Under the pieces are notes generated by a model. It was not told the origin of the DNA, did no database searches, and worked only from the letters and a program-made list of their open reading frames with translations. Below are positions 9,383-17,683 of a stretch of DNA of 64,000 nt, piece after piece; position 1 is the first letter of the stretch; each line of letters opens with the position of its first letter. Source of the DNA: Desulfobacter sp. (GTDB lineage: Bacteria; Desulfobacterota; Desulfobacteria; Desulfobacterales; Desulfobacteraceae); assembly GCA_028768545.1 (NCBI GenBank), contig CP054838.1, positions 1,419,501 to 1,483,500 of the forward strand. The letters run 5' to 3'. The translations under genes were made by a program, and so were the position numbers.

Positions 9383-9623
9383 AACTCCTCCTGTAATCCA
9401 GATGTAATGGTGATAATCCATGCGTTTTTATGGGGCCTGGGCATTGGGTTCTGCTATGGGGTCACAACTCTCTCCTTTTGGGTCGGGGGTTTTTCCTAAT
9501 AAACAACATTATTTAATAAAAAACAAGTTTTGGATTGCCATAGTGGCCATAAATTTTCAGGGGATGAATTTAAACCTGAAAATTCGTCCCACCCTGTTGA
9601 CAGGGAGGGGACGGAATCGTATA

Positions 9624-9642
9624 TTGTGACTGGCGGTCACAA
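9624..9642. promoter_or_regulatory. TetR-type palindromic operator, site 1
   Basis: TTGTGAC-TGGCG-GTCACAA is a perfect 7+5+7 palindrome ending 17 bases before the tetR start. The same half-sites recur at 10294-10326, before the RND exporter. Matching sites flanking a TetR gene strongly suggest its own operator and autoregulation; binding is inferred. Confidence 0.75.
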
Positions 9643-9659
9643 CTAATTTTAGGGGGAAT

Positions 9660-10268
9660 ATGGGGATTTCAGACCGAAAAGACAGGGATTTTAAACAAAG
9701 GGAAGCCGATATTATCAAGGCGGCCTTTGATCTGTTCAGCCACAAAGGGGTTGAATCCACCACCATTGATATGATTGCCGAACGGGCAGAGGTGGGAAAA
9801 GGAACGATTTACAAGCATTTTAAAGGCAAGAATGATATTTTTGCCTGCCTGGTGATTCGTCAGAGTCAGGATTTGATCCATACCCTGCACCAGATGGACC
9901 AGTCAGCACCGGTTCTGGCCAGGATAAAGAAGATGATCCGTATTTTCTGGCAGTCCCATGCCCGGGATATGGTGACCTTTGAAGTGGGCCGAAAATGCCA
10001 CCAAATGATGGTGCTGGAAGATCTTCCCTTTCATATCCAGGCGGAGTACAACCGGCTGAACGATGAGAAAAAAGCCTTTGCCAGGGCATTGTTCCAGCAG
10101 GCCATTGATGAGCAAATTTTCAGGGATGCTGATGTGGACAACATGATTGTGGCTTCCATGGGGCTTTATATGGGCATGCTGGATTTGGCTCTGGAAGAGG
10201 ATGTTTTGCCCTCGGAAGAGTTGTATGAAATATTGAAGAGTATTATATTTAAAGGGTTTATGCGGTGA
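9660..10268 (+). CDS. TetR/AcrR family transcriptional regulator
   Basis: A 202-residue TetR protein. The N-terminal helix-turn-helix is clear: IIKAAFDLFSHKGVESTTIDMIAERAEVGKGTIYKHFKGK (residues about 19-58). The C-terminal ligand-binding part is not diagnostic. ATG at 9660 follows AGGGGGAA. It precedes an RND exporter operon, is divergent from an acyl-CoA ligase, and is bracketed by two copies of the palindrome TTGTGAC-N5-GTCACAA. The likely role is repression of itself and the exporter, relieved by a lipid-like or acyl-CoA ligand; the ligand is inferred from neighbours only. A strong terminator follows the gene, so the exporter has its own promoter. Confidence 0.88.
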   Translation: MGISDRKDRDFKQREADIIKAAFDLFSHKGVESTTIDMIAERAEVGKGTIYKHFKGKNDIFACLVIRQSQDLIHTLHQMDQSAPVLARIKKMIRIFWQSHARDMVTFEVGRKCHQMMVLEDLPFHIQAEYNRLNDEKKAFARALFQQAIDEQIFRDADVDNMIVASMGLYMGMLDLALEEDVLPSEELYEILKSIIFKGFMR

Positions 10269-10293
10269 CACCCGCCTGGGTGTCATTTTTTTT
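10266..10293 (+). terminator. Rho-independent terminator of tetR
   Basis: TGACACCC-GCCT-GGGTGTCA is a perfect 8-base stem with a 4-base loop followed by eight T residues; it overlaps the tetR stop codon. Confidence 0.85.
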
Positions 10294-10326
10294 GGTGATT
10301 TTGTGACCATCAGTCACAAAATCACC
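10294..10326. promoter_or_regulatory. TetR-type palindromic operator, site 2 (extended)
   Basis: GGTGATTTTGTGAC-CATCA-GTCACAAAATCACC is a perfect 14+5+14 palindrome (quoted by halves). It contains the same core as site 1, and another half-site, GTCACAA, follows at about 10331-10337. It starts right after the tetR terminator and ends 34 bases before the RND start, where it would cover or adjoin the exporter promoter. Confidence 0.8.
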
Positions 10327-10360
10327 GAAAGTCACAATCCCCGTAAAGAAAGGAAAATCC

Positions 10361-12970
10361 ATGGTCATCAGGGTTCTTAAATTCTGGGTCACCCGTTATC
10401 CTGTCCCGGTGCTGGTATTGCTTGCAGGCTTATCCCTGCTGGCCGGTCTGGCCCTGCCGGATCTTGACACGGACCCATCTCCTGAACTGCTGGCGCCGGA
10501 CCATGAGAGCCGCCTGGCCGTGGACCGGTTAAGGGGTGATTTTACCGGCGCCAACAACGGGATCATTGTCATGCTCTCTGTCCAGGGCACGGACCAGGAT
10601 ACGGTGTTCAATGCCCATACCCTGGAACGGGTCCGGGCATTGACTTTAGCCTTTGAGTCCATTCATCTGATCAGTCAACAGGACCGGGATGCCCTGGCTG
10701 CTGAGGCCCTGGCTGCGCCATTGCCCATCCAAAAGATGGCCCTTGGCCTGGCTACAGCCCCTGTGAATGAAGATACCTGGCTGGAGGTGGATGAACTTTT
10801 GGAAACCCTTGCCTTTGCGGATCCGCCCCTGCCAAAGCTTGACGCCTTGGTCTCTGCATGGCCTGAAAAGCTCAGTCCTGTAAAAAAGGTCAGCTCTTTG
10901 GCTGCAACGGACAATATCCTGGCAAGGGCGGGGCGGCTTGAGGTCGCTCCCATCTACGAGAGGGTTCCCCAGGATGCGGCCGGCCTGGACCGGATAAAAA
11001 AAGAGGTGGGGTCCAATGATCTTTTTTCAGGACTTCTGGTTTCCAACCAGGGCCGCAACACCAGCATTAATATTGAACTTGCCCTGGACGAGGGTGCGGT
11101 AAAAGAGCGGTACCAGGTTTATTCCCAGGTGTCAGCCCTTGTGGAATCAAAAATTTTGGGGCCTGAAACCCATTATATTGCAGGTTTTCCCGCGGTGACA
11201 GCCGCCCTGGGCAAGGCCATGGAAGAGGACAGCAAAACCCTTTTTGCCATTGTTACCCTGATTGTCCTTTCCTGTCTGTACATCAATTTTAAGGGGGTCA
11301 AAGGGGTGGTCCTGCCTTTGTCCGTGGTCATGCTCTCTTTGGTGGTCACCTTAGGGGTGATGGCCGCTGTTTTTATTCCTTTGAATGTCATTACCATTTC
11401 TCTGCCTGTCTTTGTCCTCTCCATCGGGGTGGCCGACGGAATCCACATGTTTTCAGAATACCAGGATCACATTGACCAGGGCCTTGACAAGGAGTCAGCC
11501 GTCTGCCGGACCCTGGATCATTTAACCATGCCCGTGATCATGACCTCCATGACAACCGGGGCGGCTTTTTTTGCCATTTCCATCACCCGGATTGTTCAGG
11601 TCAAGTACTGCGGGCTTTTTGTCTGTCTCGGGGCATTGGTGGCCATGGTTTTTTCCCTTTTATTCATCCCCTCTCTTCTGGTCTGCCTGCCCCAAAAAAA
11701 GAGGCCGCACCCAGGCCAAAGAAAGCAGGGGGAAAAAAAGGCATATGAGCGGATTTTGATCCGAATGACCCGATGGGTGGTCAAACGGCCCGTGCAGACC
11801 ACTCTTTTTTCCGGGCTTGTTTTTGTTGTTTTTCTGGCCGGGGCCCTGCAGGTTAGGGTGGACAATAATACCGTGGCGTTTTTTAAAAAAAAGGCCCCGA
11901 TTTTTCTCTCATCCCAAGCCTTGAACCGATCCGGGGCAGGATCTGCCCGGATCAATTTTGTGATCCGACTGGACCCGAGTGCTGACAAGATTTCCCAGCC
12001 ATTTAAACAGCCGGTGAATCTTAGGGCGGTAAACGGATTTATCGATTTTTTAAAGGCCCAGCCCGAAGTGGGCAAGGTCACGGACTTAACCCAGCTTATC
12101 CGGCGCATCCATTTTGTCCTCAACGACCAGGATCCTTCCCAGGACCGGCTGCCCGTAGACCCAAACCAGGACCCTGAGTCATCTTGTCTGATTGCACAAT
12201 TGCTGCTGCTCTATGAAAACGGGGGGGGAGATGTCCTGTCTGACTATGTTGATCCGGCCTATTCCAGTCTGAACGTTTCCACTGTGCTCAGGACCAATTC
12301 CTCCAGGGAGACCAAGGCCTTTACAGACCGAACCATGGCCTGGGCCAAAACCCATCTGCCTGGATTGTTTGAGGTGGAAATCACAGGATCTGCAGCTGTG
12401 GAGGCCGCCACTACCCGGGAAATCGTACACGGCCAGGTCACAGGTCTCAGCGTCTCTGTTCTGGTGGTTTTGATCATGCTGGGGATCACCTTCCAGAATA
12501 CGGCCTATACCCTCATTGCCATGATTCCTTTGGTCGGCACCATTGTGATCAATTTCGGGATCATGGGATTTTTTAACATTCCTCTGGATATCGGTACGGC
12601 CATTATTGCCAGTGTGGTCATCGGAATCGGGGTGGATTATTCCATCCACTATTTGAGCCGGCTCAAGGCCGGTCTTTCCCGGGGCATGACATTTGAACAG
12701 GCCTTGGAAGATACGGTCTCCCATTCGGGCAAGGCCATTGTTTCCAATGCGCTGACCGTGGGGTTGGGGTTTGTTGCCCTCTGGTTTGCCTTTCTTACCC
12801 CTTTGATCGTCATGGGCTGGCTGATTACCCTGACCATGGTGGTCAGCGCTTTGGCCGCACTGGTACTTCTGCCGGTGATGGTCTGTCTTGTTTTTAAATT
12901 ATCTGTTCATCCCCGGGCCCGTGTCCAGGAGCCTGGAAGACTCAAAGGAGAACCTGATCATGAATTTTAA
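10361..12970 (+). CDS. RND superfamily exporter (MMPL/HpnN-like)
   Basis: An 869-residue inner-membrane RND protein with two repeated halves. Each half has one membrane helix, a large periplasmic domain and a block of about five helices: the first half around VTLIVLSCLYINFKG and ISLPVFVLSIGVADGIHMFSEY, the second around IIASVVIGIGVDYSIHYLSR. The GVADGIH / GVDYSIH motifs are typical of the MMPL/patched-like branch that moves lipids or hydrophobic compounds using proton motive force. The ribosome site AAAGGAAA precedes ATG 10361. Followed, with an 11-base overlap, by a LolA-like periplasmic protein and then a DUF1302-like outer-membrane protein. The set suggests an envelope lipid-export pathway controlled by the TetR. 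Confidence 0.88.
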   Translation: MVIRVLKFWVTRYPVPVLVLLAGLSLLAGLALPDLDTDPSPELLAPDHESRLAVDRLRGDFTGANNGIIVMLSVQGTDQDTVFNAHTLERVRALTLAFESIHLISQQDRDALAAEALAAPLPIQKMALGLATAPVNEDTWLEVDELLETLAFADPPLPKLDALVSAWPEKLSPVKKVSSLAATDNILARAGRLEVAPIYERVPQDAAGLDRIKKEVGSNDLFSGLLVSNQGRNTSINIELALDEGAVKERYQVYSQVSALVESKILGPETHYIAGFPAVTAALGKAMEEDSKTLFAIVTLIVLSCLYINFKGVKGVVLPLSVVMLSLVVTLGVMAAVFIPLNVITISLPVFVLSIGVADGIHMFSEYQDHIDQGLDKESAVCRTLDHLTMPVIMTSMTTGAAFFAISITRIVQVKYCGLFVCLGALVAMVFSLLFIPSLLVCLPQKKRPHPGQRKQGEKKAYERILIRMTRWVVKRPVQTTLFSGLVFVVFLAGALQVRVDNNTVAFFKKKAPIFLSSQALNRSGAGSARINFVIRLDPSADKISQPFKQPVNLRAVNGFIDFLKAQPEVGKVTDLTQLIRRIHFVLNDQDPSQDRLPVDPNQDPESSCLIAQLLLLYENGGGDVLSDYVDPAYSSLNVSTVLRTNSSRETKAFTDRTMAWAKTHLPGLFEVEITGSAAVEAATTREIVHGQVTGLSVSVLVVLIMLGITFQNTAYTLIAMIPLVGTIVINFGIMGFFNIPLDIGTAIIASVVIGIGVDYSIHYLSRLKAGLSRGMTFEQALEDTVSHSGKAIVSNALTVGLGFVALWFAFLTPLIVMGWLITLTMVVSALAALVLLPVMVCLVFKLSVHPRARVQEPGRLKGEPDHEF

Positions 12971-13354
12971 ATTGGCCTTGTCTGTTTTTTTGACCCTCGG
13001 GCTATCCCTGGCCTCTGGCCTGCCCGCATATTCTGAAGATCTGCCCCTCACCCCATCCCAGGTCATGGAAGCGGTTGACACAAGAGAGGACGGAGATACC
13101 CTGATGATTCTCATTGATAAACACAAGAATCAGCGCATCCGTTCCATTAAAAGCATCCGCAAGGATGTGGGCCCGGACACCAAAGGGATATTGTTTTTTT
13201 TGAGCCCGGCTGATGTGAGAAACACTGCCTATATGTCCTTTGACTGGGAAGACCATACCAAGGAGGATGATTCCTGGCTCTTTCTGCCGGCGCTTGGCCA
13301 GGGCTCACGCATGTAAATATTGTAAAGTGCCTATAGTTTTGATTGGTTCAAGTA

Positions 13355-14473
13355 TCATCCAAACATAACTTCCTCCAGATATTTGATATCCATAGCAGCA
13401 TTCAACCTTTTGGTTTTTACACTCCCTTTAAATGTCTTATTGTTCCGTAATAAATTTAATGCAATGTGCCGAATCGCTGCAAAATTCTCAGGAGAGTTCC
13501 CCTTTCTGACTCTGCTTTCGTCTTCACGGAACGCAATATCCAATACCCAATGCACTGAATTTTCAATTCCCCAATGCCTCCTGACAGCATTACCAAAAAT
13601 ATTGGGGTCGCTATCCAGGCTCGATATATAATATCGCTTTTCATGACTGATCTGGCCGTCCATTTCCCGGGTGGATTCAATCATTCCAATACTTTTCAAA
13701 CCTTTCCAACTTTTTTTATCTTCAAACCAATCAATATCAGAGGTTATCACAGCCCTGCGCGTTTCGACTCGACCGTGCCCTCCGTCAACACTGGTCTGTT
13801 CATTAAACTGGTACCCCTGATTTTTCATTTCTTCCATTTTATTGAAAAAAAGTACCGCTTCATCATGCAAGGTTTTATGATTTTCTTTCAGGGCAAGGAC
13901 ATAGTCACACCCTTTGTTTATTATGGTTTCAGCGATTTTCTTTTGAGTGCCCATGGCATCAATGGTTATAATGCAGCCCGAGATATCTAAAAGTTTTAAA
14001 AGATTTGGAATGGCCGTAATTTCATTTGATTTTTCTTCGGTTTTTAATTGCCCTAAAACCACTTTATTAGACGAAGCCCACGCACTGATCATATGAATGG
14101 CTTTCTTATCATTGGAGGTATCGTGTGAACGCCTTAGAGTTTTGCCGTCGATTGCAATGACTTGACCTTTGGTCATCTTTGCAACCGACTGAACCCAGTG
14201 CATAAAACTGCTCTGAAATTCATTCGGGTTCATCCTTTCAAAAATTCTGCCAAAGGTGTCATGGGAGGGTATCCCATGGGGAAGGCTTAGAAATTTTGAC
14301 AACCACCTTTTTCTCTTTTTGCCAAAGTTTTCAATTTGCTCATAAGTGTCTGCGCCAGCAACTACCGCACAAATTGCGATGATGACGACATCAATTAAAT
14401 TATGAAGCTTATTGTGGTGTCTGGGGTCCTGAATATTGTCAAAAAAAGTTTCAAGAGATTTTTTTTCGTTCAT
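13355..14473 (-). CDS. ISAs1-family transposase
   Basis: A 372-residue DDE transposase of the ISAs1 / H-repeat type: N-terminal DDE_Tnp_1-associated domain (LETFFDNIQDPRHHNKLHNLIDVVIIAICAV begins it), then AIDGKTLRRS and ITIDAMGTQKKIAETI carrying the first acidic residues, and DIAFREDESRVRKGN near the C-terminus. ATG at 14473 follows AAGGAGTTGCC; a TTG two codons upstream is also possible. No lesion is visible, so it looks functional. Confidence 0.92.
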   Translation of the reverse strand: MNEKKSLETFFDNIQDPRHHNKLHNLIDVVIIAICAVVAGADTYEQIENFGKKRKRWLSKFLSLPHGIPSHDTFGRIFERMNPNEFQSSFMHWVQSVAKMTKGQVIAIDGKTLRRSHDTSNDKKAIHMISAWASSNKVVLGQLKTEEKSNEITAIPNLLKLLDISGCIITIDAMGTQKKIAETIINKGCDYVLALKENHKTLHDEAVLFFNKMEEMKNQGYQFNEQTSVDGGHGRVETRRAVITSDIDWFEDKKSWKGLKSIGMIESTREMDGQISHEKRYYISSLDSDPNIFGNAVRRHWGIENSVHWVLDIAFREDESRVRKGNSPENFAAIRHIALNLLRNNKTFKGSVKTKRLNAAMDIKYLEEVMFG

Positions 14474-14559
14474 TGGCAACTCCTTGTGTTTATTGCCATA
14501 TATATCGTATCTGTGCAGCGATGTCTAGGAAAATTTTGTTCGATGCTCATATACTATAG

Positions 14560-14715
14560 CAAGCCAGGAGAGCCAGGCTGGGATAGGGTGAAGGGGGTGG
14601 AGTGGCGTAAATGAGCGGCCCGCCAGGACGGCATAGGTCCGATCATTTCCGCTTCTTAAGCGGTCAGGACGACCGCTTAAGATTTAACGGAATCCCCCTC
14701 ACCTATTCCAGCCGG
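14560..14715. other. Highly structured segment inside the ISAs1 element (possible structured RNA or DNA)
   Basis: An outer imperfect stem pairs GGCTGGGATAGGGTGAAGGGGG (near 14576-14597) with CCCCCTCACCTATTCCAGCC (near 14694-14713). Inside it lie AAATGAGCGG...CCGATCATTT (14609-14648) and a perfect 11-base hairpin CTTAAGCGGTC-AGGAC-GACCGCTTAAG (14655-14681). Together they draw a three-way junction. There is no ORF. The pattern is seen directly; whether RNA or DNA folding matters is unknown. Confidence 0.6.
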
Positions 14716-15246
14716 GTAAGGACGAATCTTAATAAAAGTTACATGCGATGACCCTGGGCGCTTGGCAAGGTGAAGCGCATTGCCCCGGGGGACAAATCTT
14801 CGGCCTTTATGGGATCGGATTTTTCCTATTCAGACATCAACGGCATGGAAATCAAGGACTGGGACTATAAATTTGCCAAGGAAAACTTTGATTTAAACGG
14901 GGTTGAGACCTGGGTGATTTCAGGCCGGCCCAAGGCTGAAGCCAGAAAAAGGGTGGAAGAAGAAACCGGATATTCCAAAATACTGATCTGGGTGCGCAAG
15001 GATAATTTTATTGCGGTCAAGGCCAAGTACTGGGTCACCAAAGGGAAAAAAATAAAATATTTTAAGGCCCAAGAGATCAAAAAAATCGACGGCATCCTTA
15101 CCCCTTTGAAAATGACCATGGTGACCATGGTCAAAGGAAAGGTCAGCCATTCAACCGTTCTGGTCGTTTCAAATCTTCAGTATAATCTGCCCGTACAAGA
15201 CCATTATTTTACCCCGAGGCGGATGGAACAAGGATTATGATAATTC

Positions 15247-16623
15247 ATGGGAAAAACAATTAAACGCTTAAGGCCGGCCGGGTTGACCATGGCGGTTCTG
15301 CTTTTCATTTTCCTTTTAAGGCCTCTCCCCTGCCCGGGTCAGACGGTGTCTGACCTGCCCCAGGCGTATCAGGACAGGACACAAGAGGTGCGAATGGCAA
15401 TTTCAGGACCAAAATCACAAGAAACGGCTCCGGCTGAAGATGATGATTTTGATATTTTAGATCCCGACCTGGAATCAGGTGATCAGGATCCTTTTGCCGC
15501 AGCAGACCAGGCTGCCCTGGATTCAGCCCTGTCGCAAGACCTGTCTCCATTTCATTTTGGCGGGTACCTGGAAATTACCAGTGAACTGGGATTCAACAAG
15601 CCGGCAAACAGGCTTTCCTCGCTCAAGCCGTTGGTGTCCCTGGAAAGTGAATACAAGATTTCCCAGGACCATAAGCTTAGGGCAGATTTCAGGGCCTGGG
15701 TTGAAACCGCCTACGCTTTCACAGCCAGGGAAGATCCCGGTTCCTGGAGCCAGGATGATAAAAAATGGGATGTTTCAGCCTGGGATTTTTTTCTGGATTC
15801 AAGGCTCAATGAACATTTTTCCCTTAGACTGGGCAATCAGATTGTTGCCTGGGGGGAATCCAACTATGCCCAGGTTCTGGACGTGGTCAATCCCAGGGAT
15901 ATGACCCGGCCCGGCCTTATGGAGCTTGAGGATGCCCGCCTGCCTGTTCCGGACGGGGTGGCCTTTAAAGCGGCCCGATCCTTTAACGGCGGAGACTTAA
16001 GCCTTGTGGCCTCCCATGTGTATGATCCTTGTCCAATCCTTGACTACCAGGGCATGACCCATGGCGGCACCCTTGTTTTTGTCCCGGTGCTGGAGCGGAT
16101 GACCAGTATCGGTGTGGGGGCCTCCCTGGTCAGGGATGCGGCCCTGTTCAAATTTGAGACTGCATTTCGAAAGGATCGGGCAGTACAGCGCCGGGATATT
16201 TTGGATCAGATTTATTCAGGCCTCCCACAAGACCAGGTTGAGACCTTTGCCCTGCATGACCAGATCGAGGCCCTGGCAGGCCTTGAATTCAGCAAAATTA
16301 ACGATCTTTTGCTCTTGGCCGAAGTCTCCTGTGTTCACACCCTTTCCCATGATCAGACCCTGAATCAGCCCGAGAATCTTTACACCAGCTATTTTGAGGC
16401 CAAATATGAGATGTGGCACAACACCCTGAGCCTGGACCTTTTCTGGGTCTATTTTAATCCGGGTGACGGCCATATCCTCCGTTTGAGCGGGGAGTATGAT
16501 GTGTATGACAACCTTAAGCTTGAGGCCGGTGTCGCCTTTTACGAGGCCCGGACGGCTGAAGCCCTTATTTATCCCTACAGGGATATGGACCGGTTATTCT
16601 GCCGGCTGACCTGGTTTTTTTAA
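15247..16623 (+). CDS. DUF1302-like outer-membrane beta-barrel protein
   Basis: A 458-residue protein with a signal peptide (AGLTMAVLLFIFLLRPLPCPGQ) and an acidic linker, then alternating short amphipathic strands with frequent aromatic ends, finishing in an aromatic-rich strand ending WFF, typical of an outer-membrane barrel. Segments such as LRADFRAWVETAY, FFLDSRLNEHFSLRLGNQIVAWGESNYAQVLDVVNPRDM (read across 15786-15903) are characteristic of the DUF1302/LbtU-type family. It starts 6 bases after the LolA-like gene and is the last gene of the TetR-controlled RND operon. It could be the outer-membrane exit or receptor of the system; because the IS lies upstream, its expression may depend on readthrough of the IS. 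Its stop overlaps the stop of the convergent CGGC gene. Confidence 0.75.
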   Translation: MGKTIKRLRPAGLTMAVLLFIFLLRPLPCPGQTVSDLPQAYQDRTQEVRMAISGPKSQETAPAEDDDFDILDPDLESGDQDPFAAADQAALDSALSQDLSPFHFGGYLEITSELGFNKPANRLSSLKPLVSLESEYKISQDHKLRADFRAWVETAYAFTAREDPGSWSQDDKKWDVSAWDFFLDSRLNEHFSLRLGNQIVAWGESNYAQVLDVVNPRDMTRPGLMELEDARLPVPDGVAFKAARSFNGGDLSLVASHVYDPCPILDYQGMTHGGTLVFVPVLERMTSIGVGASLVRDAALFKFETAFRKDRAVQRRDILDQIYSGLPQDQVETFALHDQIEALAGLEFSKINDLLLLAEVSCVHTLSHDQTLNQPENLYTSYFEAKYEMWHNTLSLDLFWVYFNPGDGHILRLSGEYDVYDNLKLEAGVAFYEARTAEALIYPYRDMDRLFCRLTWFF

Positions 16624-17057
16624 TCGTAACTCAGCCGGGTCTGCTCGTCTGTGATCACCTGGGATATCCGGTCCTGCCACAGATCTGAGGTCCAGGTGCC
16701 AAGGTCCTTGTGGGTCAGGTAATAGTTCTGGGGAATGGGATGGGTCCCCACCACCACCTCCAGACCGAATTTTGCCGGGATGAATTCACAAAAGGCCTTG
16801 ATCCTGGGGCAGGGGGGATAGCCCACCACAAGGCCGGTGGCCAGGTGGATGACCTGGGTGTTGTTTTTTTTCATTTCCAGGGGCGCATATTCCACATTTC
16901 CGCCGGGACATCCCCCGCAGCTGGTATATCCGGTGATTTGGATTTCTTCGTCCTTATACCGGGCAAATCCCCCTTCACGGTTTTGCATGGCCCTGAGACA
17001 TTTGCCCCCGGCACAGGTGTGATAGCGGTGGCAGATGATGATGCCGATTCCTTTCAT
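16620..17057 (-). CDS. CGGC domain-containing protein
   Basis: A 145-residue protein with the eponymous Cys47-Gly-Gly-Cys50 motif (TGYTSCGGCPGGN), plus CHRYHTCAGGKC near the N-terminus and GYPPCPRIKAFCEFI in the middle. The family is presumed to bind metal or iron-sulfur and is frequent in anaerobes; its biochemical role is unknown. AAAGGAGA precedes ATG 17057. It stands alone, convergent with the RND operon, the two stop codons sharing bases. Confidence 0.85.
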   Translation of the reverse strand: MKGIGIIICHRYHTCAGGKCLRAMQNREGGFARYKDEEIQITGYTSCGGCPGGNVEYAPLEMKKNNTQVIHLATGLVVGYPPCPRIKAFCEFIPAKFGLEVVVGTHPIPQNYYLTHKDLGTWTSDLWQDRISQVITDEQTRLSYD

Positions 17058-17683
17058 TTTTTCTCCTTTAATTTAAAGAATTTCAGGATTATTTATATTT
17101 GGACGATGTCTGTCGGAATTACTGCAAACCATGTGCCATGAAAAAACAGGCCTCGGGGTATATTTTTATATGATTTTAGCCCGAATATGTCATAGCCTGA
17201 AGGTCAGCAATTGACAATTTGAGGGGGCTGGATATTAATCTCTTTAAATACAAAAGGTTAAAATTATTTGCCAACCCAATTTCCAGGGTAGAAATTGTCA
17301 CCCTTCGGGCAAATTGATTTTACCTCATCTGCGTCGTTGCAGGTCGTTCGCAGTAAAGTTTCTACGGCTTCACGCCCTGACGCCTTGCAGCTAAAGCAAA
17401 ATCCATTCGTGAAATATGCGGGTCGCCCCTTATCCGGACCAAAGATTGCGGGTATGTAAAGGATCATGGATCAGGGGGTTGCAGTCTTGCTCTTTTGGGC
17501 CGGCCTCTTCCAGGGGATTTTGGGGGGTATTTCTTTTTTGGGTTCCAAAATATGAACAAGAGAAGGGGGTTGCAGATTTCTCTATAGACTTGCCTTTTTT
17601 TTCCATTTTTCTGGTATGAACCTTGCTGATATTTCAGGTGAGTCTGGGTGAACCCGGAACAACCTGTTTTTAAGGAGCAAACG
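17058..17683. other. Long intergenic region with a dispersed repeat
   Basis: More than 600 bases between divergent CGGC and radical SAM genes. Apart from the repeat at 17318-17432 and the ribosome site before 17684 I see no gene, terminator or riboswitch. Short frames read across the repeat are artefacts of the repeat. Confidence 0.5.
17318..17432. repeat. Dispersed intergenic repeat, copy 2
   Basis: About 75% identical by eye to copy 3 over about 95 bases: GTCGTTGCAG, CGTTCG, TAAAGT, ACGCC, CGCCTTGC, GCTAAAGCAAAAT and GTGAAATATGCGGGT occur in the same order. It lies in a region with no gene. Confidence 0.75.

Larger units (their letters stand above)
13299..14756 (-). mobile_element. ISAs1-family insertion sequence with structured passenger segment
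   Basis: A 1458-base element flanked by a perfect 10-base target duplication GGCGCTTGGC (13289-13298 and 14757-14766). The terminal inverted repeats start CAGGGCTCACGCATGTAA and CAGGGTCATCGCATGTAA. One transposase gene on the minus strand. Removing the element and one duplication rejoins the host reading frame exactly. The segment between the transposase start and the right end (about 280 bases) is longer than expected for the family and is highly structured. Confidence 0.93.
12960..15240 (+). pseudogene. LolA-like outer membrane lipoprotein-sorting protein, split by an ISAs1-family element
   Basis: The 5' part (12960-13298) and 3' part (14767-15240) join in frame across the IS to give 270 codons plus stop, the family's usual length. 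The N-terminus is a signal peptide (FKLALSVFLTLGLSLASGLPAYS). The body matches the LolA-like pfam17131 group found beside RND exporters: KHKNQRIRSIKSI, SFDWEDHTKEDDSWLFLPALG, then after the insertion KVKRIAPGDKSSAFMGSDFSYSD. The gene start overlaps the RND stop by 11 bases and AAAGGAGA precedes it. Expected role: periplasmic carrier between the RND pump and the outer membrane. As read, the protein is truncated after about 113 native residues and probably inactive; precise excision would restore it. Confidence 0.88.

Noticed and set aside
12179..12724. 181-codon minus-strand frame within the RND gene
   Set aside because: Antisense shadow without ribosome site or motifs.
14560..14715. Integron attC site or group II intron fragment
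   Set aside because: The fold is suggestive, but I see neither paired core sites of attC nor a domain V-like hairpin, and no integrase or reverse transcriptase is nearby.
17264..17467. Small frame similar in translation to one at 21719-22072
   Set aside because: The similarity is due to the dispersed DNA repeat; the frames have different ends and no common start or ribosome site.
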